A stretch of 64,000 nt of DNA from a virus: IMG/VR virus record IMGVR_UViG_3300037247_001044, positions 1 through 64,000 of that record; one strand, written 5' to 3'. The notes below the pieces were generated by a model. That model was not told the origin of the DNA and did not search any database. It was given only the letters and a program-made list of their open reading frames with translations. This document shows, one piece after another, positions 1 to 7,435 of this stretch. The position numbers and the translations under genes were made by a program. Every line of letters begins with the position of its first letter. Position 1 is the first letter of the stretch.

Positions 1-309
1 TTCAAGAACGGCCTTGACAACCCCTAACCGAGCGGCATGCTCGGGCGTCCCGGGTGTGTTGCCGGGACCAAGATATTCATCCACGGGCATTTTTATGGAC
101 CTGAATCGCGATTCGACTCCGTCCCGCCAAAACATGGCACATAGTTTGCCGTCTCTTTGCTCATTGCCGATTGCCTTAGCCATGTCGTTCGCTGCCTTTT
201 CGGCAAAGTACAACCTGGCCTCCAGCGACATGATGCACAGTCGTAGCTCTTGCTCCGTACACGGTTCGCACTCATGGACGGCAATTATGATATCGTTGGT
301 GGATCGCAT
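1..309 (-). CDS. Hypothetical phage protein, 3' end cut by window edge
   Basis: The frame opens at an ATG at 309 and stays open to base 1, giving 103 visible residues and no stop, so the gene continues outside the window. GAAAGGAAGAAC just before the ATG is a good ribosome binding site. The N-terminus has a CEPC pair (residues 14-17) followed by an Ala/Glu/Lys-rich helical stretch. I do not recognise the family. It appears to be the downstream end of the small-gene early operon. Confidence 0.6.
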   Translation of the reverse strand, partial: MRSTNDIIIAVHECEPCTEQELRLCIMSLEARLYFAEKAANDMAKAIGNEQRDGKLCAMFWRDGVESRFRSIKMPVDEYLGPGNTPGTPEHAARLGVVKAVLE

Positions 310-350
310 GTTCTTCCTTTCGCGGGCCGGCCCCGGTTGGGCGAATTCAG

Positions 351-563
351 TCACTCGTGTGAAGCCACGCCCCACAGCCCGGCGCCTGCCAGCAATACCA
401 TCAAACACAATCCTGTCCCGGCCAGGGGCGGGCGTCCGCCGGCCTCGGTGCTCAGCCAAGTTGGGCCATTCACGGTGAGATACTGGATGCCAATCGGCAC
501 GACGGTAGCCAGAACCAGCAGACACGCCCCCGCTAGTCGTTTGCAAAATGTTGTCGCTTTCAT
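351..563 (-). CDS. Small two-helix membrane protein
   Basis: 70 residues. The ATG at 563 is preceded by AAAAGGAAAATCGA. Two hydrophobic segments, about residues 10-29 and 48-66, are separated by a short polar Gly/Pro-rich loop, so the product is likely an inner-membrane hairpin. No lysis gene or partner is next to it, so calling it a holin would be a guess. The gene lies between two small soluble-protein genes in the same direction. Confidence 0.55.
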   Translation of the reverse strand: MKATTFCKRLAGACLLVLATVVPIGIQYLTVNGPTWLSTEAGGRPPLAGTGLCLMVLLAGAGLWGVASHE

Positions 564-628
564 TTCGATTTTCCTTTTGAGGATCGTTAGAGTTGTTTCC
601 AGTTTCAGTCGGCCCCCGGCTGGGCGAA

Positions 629-697
629 TTACTTACCTTGCATCTCGCACATATCACGCACGTCCTCCGCCGGATAATACCGGCCGCCGTATTCCAA
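629..697 (-). CDS. Possible 22-residue peptide
   Basis: A short frame beginning at TTG (697) with AGGAACCACGGGAC upstream encodes a protein-like peptide (ends DMCEMQGK) directly behind the stop of the 48-residue gene at 710-856. The composition resembles the other small phage proteins here, but the TTG start and short length make the call uncertain. Apart from this the stretch 564-709 shows no gene. Confidence 0.3.
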   Translation of the reverse strand: MEYGGRYYPAEDVRDMCEMQGK

Positions 698-709
698 GTC
701 CCGTGGTTC

Positions 710-856
710 CTAGTCTTCCTCCCAGTCTTCCCAAAAATCACCTTCGTCCGAAATGCTTGGGCGAAACGCTCGCGATCGAATCCATTCCTGCCTCTCGCGA
801 TGGTCCGCAAGGCAGTCCTCGATGTGGCGCTGCAGGTTATTACGGTCTCGGCTCAT
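710..856 (-). CDS. Small acidic hypothetical protein
   Basis: 48 residues. The ATG at 856 overlaps the TGA of the upstream HTH gene (ATGA), so the two are translationally coupled. The product is highly charged, with an Arg/His-rich middle and an acidic C-terminus (EGDFWEDWEED). I do not recognise the family. Confidence 0.5.
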   Translation of the reverse strand: MSRDRNNLQRHIEDCLADHRERQEWIRSRAFRPSISDEGDFWEDWEED

Positions 857-1152
857 TTCGCCCGGGCCTTCTTTCGGATCGCTTGCAACTGGCAAGCCAC
901 GCAGGGCATCTTGACCGTGGCCCTGCATTCCTCGCACCAGACTGCGGGGCCGCTAGGCGCCGTGATTTCTTCCATGCTTTTGTGACCGGCCGTGAGGTCG
1001 CTCCTTGGCTTGCTGTATCGCCCCTCGCCCCTCCTAATCCTCTTGACCGTGGTGTAACCGATGCCCAAATGCCCGGCAATCTTTTGCTCCGGAAGACTTC
1101 CCAACGCAAGCAAGCGCTTAACCTCGTCGACAACCTCTCGGGCAATAGTCAT
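853..1152 (-). CDS. Small HTH protein with zinc cluster
   Basis: 99 residues. Residues 5-40 read like a helix-turn-helix of the Hin/resolvase or sigma-70 region 4 type (VDEVKRLLALG, then IAGHLGIGYTTVKRI). The C-terminal half has paired cysteines (WCEEC near residue 74 and CVAC near 85) that could hold one zinc. It is probably a small DNA-binding regulator or an excision-type accessory protein. It is coupled to the 48-residue gene downstream by an ATGA overlap. Confidence 0.55.
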   Translation of the reverse strand: MTIAREVVDEVKRLLALGSLPEQKIAGHLGIGYTTVKRIRRGEGRYSKPRSDLTAGHKSMEEITAPSGPAVWCEECRATVKMPCVACQLQAIRKKARAK

Positions 1153-1162
1153 TCCGTTGGCC

Positions 1163-1543
1163 TCATGGCGATCGGAACGGCGGGGTCAGGTGGCGGACGT
1201 CTTTTGTGGCCGGCGGTGCAGGTTGCCGCTCAGGAGAGTCGAGTTCGCCGGCAAGCTCCCGGCATTCGGTAGCGAGCCGCAGGAGTTTGTCGGCGATCCC
1301 CAGGACTGCCTGGTCCCGCTTCACTTGACCCTTCGTGGGCTTCGCTGCCTCGGTAATCCTTACTGCGAGCACGCCCTCTCTGTCACAGTCCTCGCATCCA
1401 TCGCCTCCGCACTCCAAACACTCGTCGCCCTTGACTGAGCAGTGCTTGCAAGCGTACTCCCATCGGTAATACCGGTCCGGGTCTGGTATCCAATGGTGCG
1501 ATGCTCCTTTGCAGACTTCGCACTTGGGGCAGGCTTTGGACAT
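1163..1543 (-). CDS. Cys-rich zinc-cluster protein
   Basis: 126 residues. The start is the ATG at 1543, because GGAGG lies 7 bases upstream. The first half is packed with cysteine pairs: CPKCEVC (residues 5-11), CKHC, CLECGGDGCEDC. These resemble zinc ribbons or the DnaJ-type CxxCxGxG knuckle. The C-terminal half is helical and charged. Function is unknown; zinc-mediated nucleic acid or protein binding is likely. Confidence 0.55.
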   Translation of the reverse strand: MSKACPKCEVCKGASHHWIPDPDRYYRWEYACKHCSVKGDECLECGGDGCEDCDREGVLAVRITEAAKPTKGQVKRDQAVLGIADKLLRLATECRELAGELDSPERQPAPPATKDVRHLTPPFRSP

Positions 1544-1605
1544 GTCTTTTCCTCCGTGAGGGTTGGGTAAACGCGTCTTGTCACTCACTCTCCGTTGGTC
1601 TGGTC

Positions 1606-1959
1606 TTAATGGCCAAACAGTTCCTTGTGACGTTTCTCGGCCAGATCTAGCCCCCCCTTTTCTTTGGTGTCGCCTGTTGCGGCGAACTCGTTTGCATAAT
1701 CGACTGCGGCCCGCCACGCATCGCCGCCGAACGCTCGCTGGCCTGTTGCCATCTGGATATCATGGATTTGCTCGACGGTCGCACCACGTGACTCCAGCTC
1801 TTGCGCCAACCAACATCCCGAATCCCAAAGCTCCTTTGATTTGTCCGGCATTATCTGCTTGAGCATCTGCGCGAATTCATCAGCACACGCCAAGCGCGAC
1901 GCATCCAGGTCGCTAGCATTGTCTCTTGCCCACTGTTTCGCATCGTTAATGGTACTCAC
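1606..1959 (-). CDS. Hypothetical phage protein
   Basis: 117 residues starting at GTG (1959). The start overlaps the TGA of the upstream gene (GTGA), and GGAGGG lies upstream. The product is mostly helical and acidic, with aromatic residues in the middle (ELWDSGCWLAQEL). I do not recognise the family. It is part of the same coupled minus-strand run. Confidence 0.5.
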   Translation of the reverse strand: MSTINDAKQWARDNASDLDASRLACADEFAQMLKQIMPDKSKELWDSGCWLAQELESRGATVEQIHDIQMATGQRAFGGDAWRAAVDYANEFAATGDTKEKGGLDLAEKRHKELFGH

Positions 1960-2396
1960 GATTCACCCTCCTTTGGTTTGGCCTTGAGCGGCCGTAACGC
2001 ATTTTCAATCACGCAATCATCCTTGTGCGGCGGTGTTTGCAAAGCCCCGTGCGACACAATCCGACAGCCGATACACGTTGGGTACGCAGAGGTCCCCGTG
2101 TATCCAGAACTTACTCTCCATTGCACGCGACGCAATACGACCTTCAACTCCTCGATCTCGGTGCGGTCCTTACGCCACCTCGCCCCCATCACGGTGATAG
2201 CATCGGCCTCGTGACTCGTCATCGGCTTCCCGACACGGCTTTCATACCAGTCGCCGATCATTTGGCGTACGCGGATGTACCACGCCTCCACGACCTTCAA
2301 CCGCTCGATCTCATGCACTTGCCTTTGGTAGGCGGTCCAGCGAGTGCCGTCAGAAAGCGCTTGATAGTCTTCCCAGTCGATAGCTTCCGAGGTCAT
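1956..2396 (-). CDS. Hypothetical phage protein with C-terminal Cys/His cluster
   Basis: 146 residues from the ATG at 2396, preceded by GAAAGGAAACGAG. A longer open frame upstream exists, but it overlaps the methyltransferase and lacks this site. The N-terminal two thirds are helical, with many Trp/Tyr/Arg. Near the C-terminus, CIGC followed by HGALQTPPHKDDC could form a zinc site. Function unknown. It follows the DNA methyltransferase gene closely. Confidence 0.5.
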   Translation of the reverse strand: MTSEAIDWEDYQALSDGTRWTAYQRQVHEIERLKVVEAWYIRVRQMIGDWYESRVGKPMTSHEADAITVMGARWRKDRTEIEELKVVLRRVQWRVSSGYTGTSAYPTCIGCRIVSHGALQTPPHKDDCVIENALRPLKAKPKEGES

Positions 2397-2407
2397 CTCG
2401 TTTCCTT

Positions 2408-3418
2408 TCAAAATAGCACTCGTTGCCGGAGGCGGTTGGCGGCAAGACAATGGGGCGAAAACCATACGCGCTCGCGAGTCGAGTTCTCGTTGGTGCGGTT
2501 GTTCCGTTGTGAACCGTAGCCGCCCCGAGCCTTCCACTCGATGCACGTCCACGACTCCGGCATTTCGTGCTCGCCTTCGTAACCACATAACGCGATCCTC
2601 AATTTGGGCTCGTCTGCGTGCTCAAGGCACCATTCGTGCACTTTCTGAGCGACCATCTTGTCGTCGCAACGATACAGTTCCGAAGCACGCCCTGCTTTGT
2701 CTGAATAAGGAGGATCGAGAAATACACCTGTAAGCCCCTGGTGAACTGTTGGCGTCGACCCCGTAATTCGTTGCCAGTCACCGCAGCAGACGCGCACGGT
2801 TCGCAGACGGTCGGCCAGAGCGTGCATCCAATCGACTATCATTTCCCGTGACACCCGACGTGCCGTGAGTCCAACGCCATCGTTCGTGAGATTCTCGCGC
2901 TTCCGGTTGACTCCCCGGCCTTTGTCGCCAACGTGAACGCGCTGCCGGTTGACTCCCCGGCCTTTGTCGCCAACGTGAACGAGCTGCCGGTTGACTACTT
3001 GCCAGGGGCCCTTTCCGCTGCAAAAGCCGCTGCCAATCCAGCAGCACATTCCCCAGCACCACCACCCGGCAATCTTCACGTCGAAGTAATCGGGATCGCC
3101 TTCAAGACTCGCTTGCAACGACTCCTTTTGTCCGACCAACCAAGCGTGCCTCGCGTGGAGATCGTTTTCATTAACAGGCCAATCGGCATGTTCGGCGACA
3201 GCGCCCGGCTGATATTGCACGGCCCGCCAGAAGTTTGCCACAAAGCCATCCACATCGTTGATCGTTTCGCACTGCGGCAGTGACGGACGGCCCAGCAACA
3301 TCGCGCAACTGCCAGCAAACGGCTCCACGTAGTTCGGTACATCACCCAAGTAATTCCACACCAATCCGGCAACGGCCGACTTTCCTCCAAAATACGGGAA
3401 TGGTGCTTTCAGGGTCAT
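2408..3418 (-). CDS. D12-class N6-adenine DNA methyltransferase (Dam-like)
   Basis: 336 residues. The N-terminal FPYFGGKSAVAG is the AdoMet-binding motif I of the D12 class, NYVEPFAGSCAMLL fits the adjacent strand, and LDPPYSD is the catalytic DPPY motif IV. It would transfer methyl groups to adenine N6 in DNA, commonly used by phages to evade host restriction. The middle of the protein (about residues 140-175) contains a 14-residue tandem repeat of the form VNRQRVHVGDKGRG, encoded by 42-bp DNA repeats, which the family normally lacks. The ATG at 3418 overlaps the stop of the upstream gene. Confidence 0.85.
   Translation of the reverse strand: MTLKAPFPYFGGKSAVAGLVWNYLGDVPNYVEPFAGSCAMLLGRPSLPQCETINDVDGFVANFWRAVQYQPGAVAEHADWPVNENDLHARHAWLVGQKESLQASLEGDPDYFDVKIAGWWCWGMCCWIGSGFCSGKGPWQVVNRQLVHVGDKGRGVNRQRVHVGDKGRGVNRKRENLTNDGVGLTARRVSREMIVDWMHALADRLRTVRVCCGDWQRITGSTPTVHQGLTGVFLDPPYSDKAGRASELYRCDDKMVAQKVHEWCLEHADEPKLRIALCGYEGEHEMPESWTCIEWKARGGYGSQRNNRTNENSTRERVWFSPHCLAANRLRQRVLF
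2903..2996. repeat. 42-bp tandem repeat inside the methyltransferase gene
   Basis: Two full copies and part of a third (starting at 2903, 2945 and 2987) of a 42-bp unit containing TTGACTCCCCGGCCTTTG. The period is a multiple of three, so copy-number change would keep the methyltransferase frame and only lengthen a Lys/Arg/Gly-rich insert. Confidence 0.85.
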
Positions 3419-3612
3419 CGCTTGTGATTATCCCTGCACGTACACGGCTGGCATCCACATCGGTAGCAGACAACCACAATAATCGGCAGGTCGTCCACGT
3501 GTTCGATCATTCGCTCCTCGTAGCCGCCCGGGCCGCCAATGAAGCCCAGCGGATGCCGAACGTTGATCGGTACGAACACGCGCGTCGGGCCGTAGGTGAA
3601 GCGGTCGCTCAT
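3415..3612 (-). CDS. Small hypothetical protein with Cys cluster
   Basis: 65 residues. The start (3612) and stop overlap the neighbouring genes by 4 bases each. The C-terminus has CYRCGCQPCTC, a likely metal-binding knuckle. The N-terminal half is not recognisable. Tight coupling to the methyltransferase suggests co-expression. Confidence 0.5.
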   Translation of the reverse strand: MSDRFTYGPTRVFVPINVRHPLGFIGGPGGYEERMIEHVDDLPIIVVVCYRCGCQPCTCRDNHKR

Positions 3613-4190
3613 GTTTCTTCACCTCTTTCAAACTCACAGCCCCACACCACCGGCCCCGTAACCGAGCCGTAGCCCTTGCTGGCGTAGACGGAATCCCATC
3701 CCGCACAGAACGCATCAACGGCACACATGCAGTTGTGCCAGCCTTTTCCGCCGCCTGCCCAGTCCATGTCGTCGTCCCACGATCCAACGCCAACGCTGCC
3801 AGGCATTTCGCACTCAACTCGGTGGGGGCAGTCATGCGGCAGTAACACGCCCTCCCTAATCGCGTCCTCTGCGGATATCTCCAGCAGGCATTCAATCCAC
3901 ACCCGCTTGACCGATAGTTTGATCCGGGACGCGTCCGCGAAGCACTCCCGCACCCAGACATGGTCACCCGGCCCACCGAACGGCGACACACAAGCCGCTC
4001 GGTCGTTTAGCAAGAGCCCGTAGCTCTTCGTTTTCCCAGGTGTGTTGGGATGCAGCCAATCAAGGGATACACGACCGGGGGCGAACCCATCCGGCAATTG
4101 CACCCTCACTGGCCGACGGTCATGCGTCTTGGACCCATCAAGGATGGCCCGGACCATCGCGTCGCTAAATAGAAGTCCTCGTTCGGTCAT
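3609..4190 (-). CDS. ASCH-type (PUA-like) phage protein
   Basis: 193 residues. The opening 'LLFSDAMVRAILDGSKTH..RRPV', then 'GDHVWVRECFA' and a C-terminal 'VVWGCEFER' follow the pattern of phage ASCH-domain proteins (start with LLFS.PMV.AIL.G.KT..RR; middle GD.LWVRE.W; end W...F). These are beta-barrel folds thought to bind RNA or modified nucleotides. It overlaps both neighbours by 4 bases. A second, shorter ASCH-like gene lies at 4517-4864. Confidence 0.65.
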   Translation of the reverse strand: MTERGLLFSDAMVRAILDGSKTHDRRPVRVQLPDGFAPGRVSLDWLHPNTPGKTKSYGLLLNDRAACVSPFGGPGDHVWVRECFADASRIKLSVKRVWIECLLEISAEDAIREGVLLPHDCPHRVECEMPGSVGVGSWDDDMDWAGGGKGWHNCMCAVDAFCAGWDSVYASKGYGSVTGPVVWGCEFERGEET

Positions 4191-4504
4191 CTTATCGCCT
4201 CCACGTCGATGTTGAACTCGTCTCGCCAGCTTTGGCAGCCTTCGCTACCCACTTGGAGCCCCCGACAGATCTCCGGCCGGTGCGTGTAGTGCAAACATCG
4301 GAACTCCGAAGTCAACCAGAAACACGGTACGTCGTCCGGCCACCCATTGGCGTCCCGTTTGACCATTTTCTCCTCGTAGTCCGCTCGAATGCTGGGGGGC
4401 AGGGAGTCCAATTCGCCGCCCGGCTCGAAACGTGCCGGCATGAACGGCGGGCTGCACTGCGTTGCGCAACACGCGCCGCAGTCGTTACAGGTAACTCGAC
4501 TCAT
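4187..4504 (-). CDS. YkgJ-type cysteine cluster protein
   Basis: 105 residues. The N-terminal CNDCGACC and the later CFWL, CLHY and CRGLQ cysteines match the YkgJ/CxxCxxCC family (Fe-S or zinc-binding proteins of unclear function). ARFEPGGE and HRPEICR are typical surrounding residues. It overlaps the upstream start of the ASCH-like gene, as expected for an operon. Confidence 0.7.
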   Translation of the reverse strand: MSRVTCNDCGACCATQCSPPFMPARFEPGGELDSLPPSIRADYEEKMVKRDANGWPDDVPCFWLTSEFRCLHYTHRPEICRGLQVGSEGCQSWRDEFNIDVEAIR

Positions 4505-4516
4505 CTCGATCCCCTT

Positions 4517-4864
4517 TCACCACATAATCAACTGGCCGCAAAACGGCAGGCCGTACACCTTATCAAACCACTGGGCCATATCGTCGAACGAATCGAAGCC
4601 ATCGGCAATTGCCAGTTCCTCGGCTTCGCTACCCCATAAGTTCCGCTTGCCGACAGAGCACATTAAGGGCCATATCTTGATGTCCACAGCCATGCGGCAC
4701 TTATGAGTACCAAGGCTTTGTCTCGTCGGCTGGCGTTGATCCACCCAGTGATAGAGCGTATCGCCAATCCGAAACGGCCGCTTCCGTATTGCTCGGATCG
4801 TCTGGCGTTTCTTGCCGCTCTTCACATCGGCGGCGAATCGTCGTGCGTAGTTTAGTGCGGGCAT
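4517..4864 (-). CDS. ASCH-domain protein
   Basis: 115 residues from the ATG at 4864. An upstream ATG in frame would overlap the small membrane-peptide gene. KKRQTIRAIRKRPFRIGDTL is the characteristic ASCH opening (K.QTIR....R...GD.L), followed by a beta-rich middle and an acidic helix ending in FDKVYG. Probably an RNA- or modified-base-binding beta-barrel. Confidence 0.65.
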   Translation of the reverse strand: MPALNYARRFAADVKSGKKRQTIRAIRKRPFRIGDTLYHWVDQRQPTRQSLGTHKCRMAVDIKIWPLMCSVGKRNLWGSEAEELAIADGFDSFDDMAQWFDKVYGLPFCGQLIMW

Positions 4865-4865
4865 G

Positions 4866-4946
4866 TCATCTCGACCCCCTTTCAACGCGGATAGTAACCA
4901 GCACGATCAACAACACGATCATGCCGAACATCAGTGGAGCGTTCAT
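4866..4946 (-). CDS. 26-residue membrane peptide
   Basis: A short frame with one hydrophobic helix (LMFGMIVLLIVLVTI, residues 5-19) and a basic C-terminus. AGAAGGACTGACGCG lies upstream of the ATG (4946); its stop nearly touches the next ATG (4864), and the preceding gene stops 5 bases before its start. Spacing and composition support a real small membrane protein of unknown role. Confidence 0.45.
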   Translation of the reverse strand: MNAPLMFGMIVLLIVLVTIRVERGSR

Positions 4947-4950
4947 CGCG

Positions 4951-5322
4951 TCAGTCCTTCTCCGGTGGCTTGGTATCACTCCCACTTGAAAGCAGCTTAG
5001 CAAACGGATGGCCGGTGCGCAGAATGACGTGAGCCAGGCCGCAGCCCATTACATCGCAGTTGTGATACTCGCAGTGCGCATCCGACTCTTCGTCGGGCGG
5101 ATCGCCCTCGATCACAATCTCCTGGCCGTCGGTGAAAGCAGCCATCGGCAAAAACCCTTCCGGCAGCCGTCGTAATCGTGATTGAACATCACTGAATGCC
5201 CGCTCTACGGGCAATGCCCGCTTGGCATCGGCAAGCTCACTGCGGAGACAAGCCATCTCGCGCTGCTGTCGGGCAAGGTCGTGTTGTAATTCGTCGCACT
5301 GTTCGTTTGATTCATGAATCAT
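4951..5322 (-). CDS. Coiled-coil hypothetical protein
   Basis: 123 residues. The ATG at 5322 follows GAGGAGGAATAACGCG. Residues 5-45 form a likely coiled coil rich in Gln/Glu/Arg, followed by a beta-like segment (GQEIVIEGD) and a Cys/His-containing C-terminus (HCEYHNCDVMGCGLAH). No known family. It has perfect operon spacing with its neighbours. Confidence 0.5.
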   Translation of the reverse strand: MIHESNEQCDELQHDLARQQREMACLRSELADAKRALPVERAFSDVQSRLRRLPEGFLPMAAFTDGQEIVIEGDPPDEESDAHCEYHNCDVMGCGLAHVILRTGHPFAKLLSSGSDTKPPEKD

Positions 5323-5326
5323 CGCG

Positions 5327-5521
5327 TTATTCCTCCTCTGCTTTAGCGGCAAATGCTTTGAGGCACTTGATCCGGCACAGGTCGTACTCCCTGTGACCAT
5401 CCCGAGCAAGCATCCGCAGCTTAAACCAGCCGAGAAACCGTTGGCCGCCGACGTCATCCTTTCGACACTGTTTCCTAAAACCACACTCGTTGCATTTGCG
5501 TTCTGTGATTTCAAATTCCAT
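5327..5521 (-). CDS. Small zinc-cluster protein
   Basis: 64 residues. The ATG at 5521 is preceded by GGAGGTGAAGGACTG. RKCNECGFRKQC near the N-terminus and CRIKC near the C-terminus could bind zinc. In front of it (5522-5607) a 21-codon frame starting at GTG, ending in FMEVKD, is open but too weak to list separately. Confidence 0.5.
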   Translation of the reverse strand: MEFEITERKCNECGFRKQCRKDDVGGQRFLGWFKLRMLARDGHREYDLCRIKCLKAFAAKAEEE

Positions 5522-5607
5522 CAGTCCTTCACCTCCATGAAATAGCGCCGCCCATCGCGATGTGGCCGCGCGGCGCTATACTCCACGAACCACCGCTCGA
5601 TATGGAA

Positions 5608-6006
5608 TCAAGTGTTACTATAGTCCGGGTGTTTCTCGCCCATGTGCCGAAGGAGATTCGCAAACGTCCGATGGCAGCACGGACATACACCGTTGGCAAT
5701 ACGATTCTTCAAGCGTGTCTTCGCCGCCTTCTGTGCTCGACGACTGTTCTCCGCGTCTCGCAAGTACGACTTGGTTTGGTCGTGTTCGGCCCGCTCTTGC
5801 TGTAACCGCCGCTTCAATTTCTCTGAGTCGGTTACGCCGGCGGGAGAGTGCTGATGCCCGAGTGGACAATAAATCGACGGCGGGTTCTTCCCGTCGTTGA
5901 ACTTACGTAGCTGTTCATCGCGCGACGACTTCGGCACGGCATGCTGGATACCGCACCAACAACGGACACGCGACAGAACTCCCACGGCCTCGAACAGATC
6001 TGGCAT
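5608..6006 (-). CDS. Zinc-finger and coiled-coil protein
   Basis: 132 residues with AGGAGAAATC before the ATG. The N-terminus has a CWC pair and the centre is a charged coiled coil (about residues 60-100). The C-terminus contains a clear C2H2-like finger (GVCPCCHRTFANLLRHMGEKH). Small phage C2H2-finger proteins of this layout are often DNA-binding regulators; the specific role is unknown. Confidence 0.6.
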   Translation of the reverse strand: MPDLFEAVGVLSRVRCWCGIQHAVPKSSRDEQLRKFNDGKNPPSIYCPLGHQHSPAGVTDSEKLKRRLQQERAEHDQTKSYLRDAENSRRAQKAAKTRLKNRIANGVCPCCHRTFANLLRHMGEKHPDYSNT

Positions 6007-6042
6007 GATTTCTCCTTGTGAACAGTACTGCGTTTCTAAAGT

Positions 6043-6200
6043 GACCCCGACGGGAATCGAACCCGCACGGCAACGCCCGATAGATTTCGCACCCCTATCT
6101 CGCCCTGACCACGACTAGACGAGATAGGAACGTCGGGAGACCAGGTGGCTGCTGGTTGTTGCCTTCACTAAGTTAGTGTCTACCATTCCACCACGGGGTC
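6043..6200 (-). tRNA. tRNA-like gene with an internal insertion of about 70 nt
   Basis: On the minus strand the ends pair as a tRNA acceptor stem: GACCCCG (6200-6194) with CGGGGTC (6049-6043). The 5' part has a Leu-like D-arm (GTGGAATGGTAGACAC). The 3' part has a standard T-arm (GCGGG-TTCGATT-CCCGT). The middle is far too long for a tRNA and holds two extra hairpins (ACCAG/CTGGT around a 7-nt loop, and the 9-bp stem CCTATCTCG/CGAGATAGG). No CCA is encoded and no convincing anticodon with U33 could be chosen. It could be an intron-containing, degenerate or fused tRNA. Confidence 0.45.
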
Positions 6201-6248
6201 AAAAACCAGCCGCGGCGGTGGGTGCCTCGGGTGGGCCGCCGCGGCTGG
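6201..6248 (-). terminator. Intrinsic terminator upstream of the tRNA-like gene
   Basis: A perfect 13-bp inverted repeat CCAGCCGCGGCGG (6206-6218) / CCGCCGCGGCTGG (6236-6248) is followed, reading leftward, by TTTTT. It ends transcripts from the genes at 6298-6704 and directly abuts the 5' end of the tRNA-like element. It might also be a processing hairpin. Confidence 0.65.
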
Positions 6249-6297
6249 GATCAGATGTTGATTTTTGGTCAACGTCTCTTCATGGTTTGCACTCCTT

Positions 6298-6423
6298 TCA
6301 ATTGGCGTTTGCCGGTTTGGCGTTGCTCTTTCGCATTCTCTCACATGCTAACGGCCGCAGGCATTGTCGCCGCCCGATCAAGTTCCCTTTGTCCACTTCT
6401 CCGACCAGCCGGGTGTCGGACAT
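6298..6423 (-). CDS. Short basic hypothetical protein
   Basis: 41 residues from an ATG (6423) two bases after the stop of the preceding gene. It is basic (many Arg/Lys), with no recognisable motif. A strong AAAGGAG site lies just past its stop before only a tiny 4-codon frame, so part of this stretch may be a leader or decayed gene. Confidence 0.3.
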   Translation of the reverse strand: MSDTRLVGEVDKGNLIGRRQCLRPLACERMRKSNAKPANAN

Positions 6424-6425
6424 GG

Positions 6426-6704
6426 TCACTGGGCGGGCTCCAGTTCTTTCTTCTTGGACAATTTGAGCTTTTCCTTCGTCTCGGGTGTTACTCGTTCGAC
6501 GGTGTCGTAATCAAGGTCGACCGTGTCGATCTCGTGCTCTCTCATTAGCAACATCAACTCCTCGCCTGCCACCTGCTCACTCTTTTGCATGGCCAGCCAG
6601 TCGCGGCGGAGGGTGCGGAACTCTTCGGCCTTCTTTTGCACGGCCTTCGGTACCGGTTTATACATTCCAGCCATTCGCTTCTGTACTTCTCGTTTCTTGG
6701 CCAT
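6426..6704 (-). CDS. Charged helical hypothetical protein
   Basis: 92 residues from the ATG at 6704, preceded by GGAGAAAAAGACG. The product is almost wholly helical, with Lys-rich N- and C-termini, and has an acidic patch (IDTVDLDYDTVERV). No family recognised. Confidence 0.45.
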   Translation of the reverse strand: MAKKREVQKRMAGMYKPVPKAVQKKAEEFRTLRRDWLAMQKSEQVAGEELMLLMREHEIDTVDLDYDTVERVTPETKEKLKLSKKKELEPAQ

Positions 6705-6769
6705 CGTCTTTTTCTCCGTAAAGGGGTCGGGTAAAAAAGAACCCACGTAAACAACTCCTCTGTCTCGTC

Positions 6770-7354
6770 TCATGCTTTCTGTGCGGCGGCCCTCTTCGCC
6801 TTCCGCTTCGCTACCCTCTGGTGATCTTTCATGTCTGCAAGTTCCTGGTTCACCTTGATCGCAACCAGGTCCGCCGCGTTGGGCTCCAACATCGCGGAGT
6901 CAACCGGTTCCTCGCAAATGTGCCAGACGCCCTTGAACCCGCCGCCTCGTTTCTTCGGCACCATCAGGTGTTCCCAGCCGACGATCGAAAAGCGGTTGCC
7001 GAGCACCAGCCAGTCGCGGATCAGATGGGTGACTGTTGGATTGCGCCGATAGTCTCTGAGGTGATTGCTCATGCACGCTTTACTGGTGGATTGAATCGCC
7101 CACGAGCCGACCTTGGCCACATCGGGTTGCTCTATGTCGGTGCGCGAACTATCCCAGTAGGCCAGTACGTCCATGTACCCGAAGAGATCCTTTTTGAAGC
7201 CGCCGGCAAACTTCTCCTTTTGCTCCCCGTGGGCAAACGCAACGAATCGCTCACAGACCTCTGCGTGGTAGCCGCGATCTCGCAGTGCCTTCAGCGTGCG
7301 TTCGGTGGCCCTTAGTTTCGGCCGTTTGGGTTTTGGGGGTGTTTCCGTTGGCAT
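6770..7354 (-). CDS. PD-(D/E)XK-like nuclease-fold protein
   Basis: 194 residues; GGAGGAATGAACGG precedes the ATG at 7354. The layout of helix 'ERTLKALRDRGYHAEVCERF', then 'KKDLFGYMDVLAYW', 'WAIQSTSKACMSNHLRDY' and 'WLVLGNRFSIVGWE' matches a widespread phage family with a restriction-endonuclease fold (G..D, then Q.(T/S)(T/S)). The usual second acidic residue is replaced by Gln, so activity is uncertain. It lies among replication genes; roles in junction cleavage or DNA modification are possible. Confidence 0.6.
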   Translation of the reverse strand: MPTETPPKPKRPKLRATERTLKALRDRGYHAEVCERFVAFAHGEQKEKFAGGFKKDLFGYMDVLAYWDSSRTDIEQPDVAKVGSWAIQSTSKACMSNHLRDYRRNPTVTHLIRDWLVLGNRFSIVGWEHLMVPKKRGGGFKGVWHICEEPVDSAMLEPNAADLVAIKVNQELADMKDHQRVAKRKAKRAAAQKA

Positions 7355-7435
7355 CCGTTCATTCCTCCAGTCGCCGGTCATCGTCGGCTAGTTTTGGGAT
7401 TGATATACTTGGGTCACCGGGTTTTGATCGCGACG

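Noticed and set aside
6043-6200. Group I intron in the tRNA
   Set aside because: The insertion is only about 70 nt, too short for a group I intron core.
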